Assembly (NCBI GenBank): GCA_021827465.1
Contig: JAKAVX010000126.1
Coordinates: 1 to 7,134 of the forward strand
DNA from: Deltaproteobacteria bacterium
GTDB lineage: Bacteria; Desulfobacterota_B; Binatia; Binatales; Binataceae
Direction of reading: 5' to 3'
DNA length: 7,134 bases
A model generated the notes under the pieces. The model saw only the letters and a list, made by a program, of their open reading frames with translations, was not told the origin of the DNA and searched no databases. Position 1 is the stretch's first letter. Every line of letters begins with the position of its first letter. Position numbers and translations under genes: made by a program. This document shows, one piece after another, positions 5,611 through 7,134 of this stretch.

Positions 5611-6255
5611 ATGACACTTCAATGCCCGTCATGCGGGCGAGAACAAGAGCCGCAACTTATCTGCCAGCAATGCGGGATGCCACTCCCGGTTGAGCTGGAC
5701 TGCTTTGCCGCGCTCGGACTCCCACGAAAATTGACGATGGATCTGCCGGCGCTCGAAGAGCGCTCTCACGACTTGGGCAAAAGAATTCACCCCGACCGGT
5801 TCGCTTCGAGTCCGCCCCGGGTCCGCAGCGCAAGCCTGAGCGGCGCGGCGCTGCTCACGCGCAGCTACCGCACCCTTCGCGATCCCGTGAGCCGCGGCCT
5901 TTACTGGCTGGAACTTAACGGCGAGAAGCTTGCCGAGAACAACAAGCGGGTGCCTCCCGAACTCGCGGAAACCGTATTCGAGGTCCAGGAGCAGCTCGCC
6001 GAACTGCACGAAGCGGGCGGCGTCGACGACGGCGCGCTCCGGCGCGAGGTCGAGAAAAGGCGCGTCGAGATGGGCAACGCGATGGACGAGTTGCGCGAGA
6101 AGCTCGCGCGGAACTTCACCCGATGGGACCTGAGCGACGGCTCCGACCGCGCGGAGCTGGTCGCGGAACTCAAGACCACGCTCTCGAAAATCGCCTACAT
6201 GAGAACCCTGATACGCGACGTCGATCGCGAACTCGAGAGCCCCAAGGCAGACTGA
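5611..6255 (+). CDS. hscB: J-domain co-chaperone HscB with N-terminal four-cysteine extension
   Basis: HscB delivers IscU to the Hsp70 HscA and stimulates its ATPase. The 214-residue protein has three parts. Residues 1-27 carry two CxxC pairs, C5-C8 and C18-C21, a zinc-ribbon-like knuckle. The J domain spans about 28-105, with the invariant HPD at 60-62 (HPDRF), followed by the HscB-type segment LLTRSYRTLRDPVSRGLYWL at about 81-100. The rest (about 113-210) is the helical C-terminal domain that binds IscU, including KRVPPELAETVFEVQEQLAEL. E. coli HscB (171 residues) lacks the cysteine extension, whereas human HSC20 has a comparable four-cysteine N-terminal domain. The ATG at 5611 is the first start after the in-frame iscA stop, 27 bases upstream; no strong Shine-Dalgarno is visible. 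hscA starts 6 bases after its stop. Confidence 0.95.
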   Translation: MTLQCPSCGREQEPQLICQQCGMPLPVELDCFAALGLPRKLTMDLPALEERSHDLGKRIHPDRFASSPPRVRSASLSGAALLTRSYRTLRDPVSRGLYWLELNGEKLAENNKRVPPELAETVFEVQEQLAELHEAGGVDDGALRREVEKRRVEMGNAMDELREKLARNFTRWDLSDGSDRAELVAELKTTLSKIAYMRTLIRDVDRELESPKAD

Positions 6256-6261
6256 AGAAAG

Positions 6262-7134
6262 ATGTCCCGGATATTCGGCATAGATCTCGGAACCACGAAC
6301 AGCCTTATCGCCGTCATTGAAGGCGACAAGACGCGCGTGATTGCCGATCCCAATACGAACGGCGCGCTGCTGCCGTCGGTGGTGGCGATTGCGCCCGACG
6401 GCCGCGTTTACCTCGGCGAGGAAGCGATCGCGATGGAACCGCGGCTCAGCCGCGAGGAACAAGGCCGCGTGAGTGCGGTCGGCTTCCCCGGCCGCGAGTA
6501 CGGCGCGGTCATCCGCTCGGTCAAGCGTTACATGGGACTTGGCGGCGGCGAGGTCGCCGAGCAGGAGCGCAAGCGCTACGCGTTCGCCGACCTGTCGGGC
6601 CCGGTGGTTCGTTTCAAGATTGGAAAGCGGGTTTACACGCCTCCACAGATCTCGGCCGAGATCCTGCGCGCGCTCAAGCTTCGCGCCGAGGCGGCGCTCG
6701 GAGAAACCGTCGAGCGCGTAGTAATCACGGTGCCCGCCTACTTCAACGACGGGCAGCGCCAGGCGACCAAGGACGCGGGACGGCTGGCGGGGCTCGAAGT
6801 GGTCAGGCTCGTCAACGAACCGACCGCGGCCTCGCTTGCCTACGGGCTGAACCAACTCGCCGAGGGCAAAGTGGCGGTTTATGATCTCGGCGGCGGCACT
6901 TTCGACGTCTCGATCCTGAATATCAAGGGCGGCGTGTTCGAGGTGCTCGCGACCAACGGCGACACCCACCTGGGCGGCGACGATATCGACCACGCGCTGA
7001 TCGATTGGATGCTCGAAGGGATGGCCGAAGAGCTCAAGGCCGACCGCCATGTCTGGAACAGCGCGCGCCATGTCGCCGAAGAAGCGAAGAAGCGGCTGAG
7101 CTCGATCGAAGAGACCGAGCTTGTCCTGGAACTT
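6262..7134 (+). CDS. hscA: Fe-S assembly Hsp70 chaperone HscA, 3' end cut by window
   Basis: The frame from ATG 6262 is open through the last base, giving 291 residues of an Hsp70 ATPase domain; the family is about 620 residues, so roughly half is outside. Seen in order are the phosphate-1 loop [10 protein letters not shown] at 6-15, SVKRYMG at 86-92, [21 protein letters not shown] at 153-173, [16 protein letters not shown] at 181-196 and phosphate-2 [16 protein letters not shown] at 204-219. [21 protein letters not shown] follows at 224-244. The name HscA rather than DnaK is based on the gene order iscU-iscA-hscB-hscA, the LPPVK motif in IscU, and HscA-like wording at SVKRYMG and GVFEVLAT. 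The substrate-binding domain that would confirm it is not visible. Only a weak purine-rich GAAGAAAG precedes the start. HscA with HscB uses ATP to speed cluster release from IscU to acceptors. A ferredoxin gene (fdx) often follows but would lie outside. Confidence 0.93.
   Translation, partial: MSRIFGIDLGTTNSLIAVIEGDKTRVIADPNTNGALLPSVVAIAPDGRVYLGEEAIAMEPRLSREEQGRVSAVGFPGREYGAVIRSVKRYMGLGGGEVAEQERKRYAFADLSGPVVRFKIGKRVYTPPQISAEILRALKLRAEAALGETVERVVITVPAYFNDGQRQATKDAGRLAGLEVVRLVNEPTAASLAYGLNQLAEGKVAVYDLGGGTFDVSILNIKGGVFEVLATNGDTHLGGDDIDHALIDWMLEGMAEELKADRHVWNSARHVAEEAKKRLSSIEETELVLEL

Noticed and set aside
5629..7071. 480-codon open frame on the minus strand across hscB and hscA
   Set aside because: It lies opposite two clearly identified genes and shows no recognisable domain. 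Long antisense frames are common in GC-rich DNA.

Overview
The window is a 7.1 kb piece of a GC-rich bacterial chromosome made almost entirely of housekeeping genes. Third codon positions are strongly G/C in every gene (GCG, CTC, GAG, CGC and ATC are favoured). I see no insertion sequence, phage gene, integrase, CRISPR array, rRNA or tRNA. A complete ISC-type iron-sulfur gene order, a SecF and a bacterial TrmI, together with small lineage-type zinc-ribbon proteins, suggest a Gram-negative bacterium of the proteobacterial or former deltaproteobacterial kind, possibly an uncultured soil lineage. That placement is inference and is weak without database comparison.

Layout. Positions 1-615 (minus strand) hold most of a tRNA m1A58 methyltransferase (TrmI), cut by the window edge at its C terminus and apparently starting at TTG. 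A 247-base divergent spacer follows. All other genes are on the plus strand. First come two small Cys-pair zinc-binding proteins (863-1036, too short to stand out in ORF lists, and 1054-1458). Then come SecF without SecD beside it (1506-2438), an unrecognised 105-residue protein (2475-2792) and a GNAT acetyltransferase (2871-3377).

From 3378 onward lies the main functional unit. A 194-base regulatory region carries a near-consensus sigma70-type promoter. A 23-base dyad overlaps its -10 element and the expected transcription start, and several more copies of the same CAGTAT-type half-site surround it. Downstream runs a tightly packed iron-sulfur cluster assembly operon: iscS (cysteine desulfurase), iscU (scaffold), iscA (A-type carrier), hscB (J-protein co-chaperone) and hscA (Hsp70, cut by the window end). 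IscS supplies sulfur to IscU, where the cluster is built. HscB and HscA recognise the LPPVK motif of IscU and promote transfer of the cluster, and IscA acts in downstream delivery.

The most interesting points are the architecture of the isc promoter, with no iscR gene beside it; an HscB with an N-terminal four-cysteine zinc-ribbon-like extension, as in eukaryotic HSC20 but absent from E. coli HscB; and the pair of unrecognised small zinc-ribbon proteins upstream of an orphan secF. I do not see a clearly new multi-gene system here.
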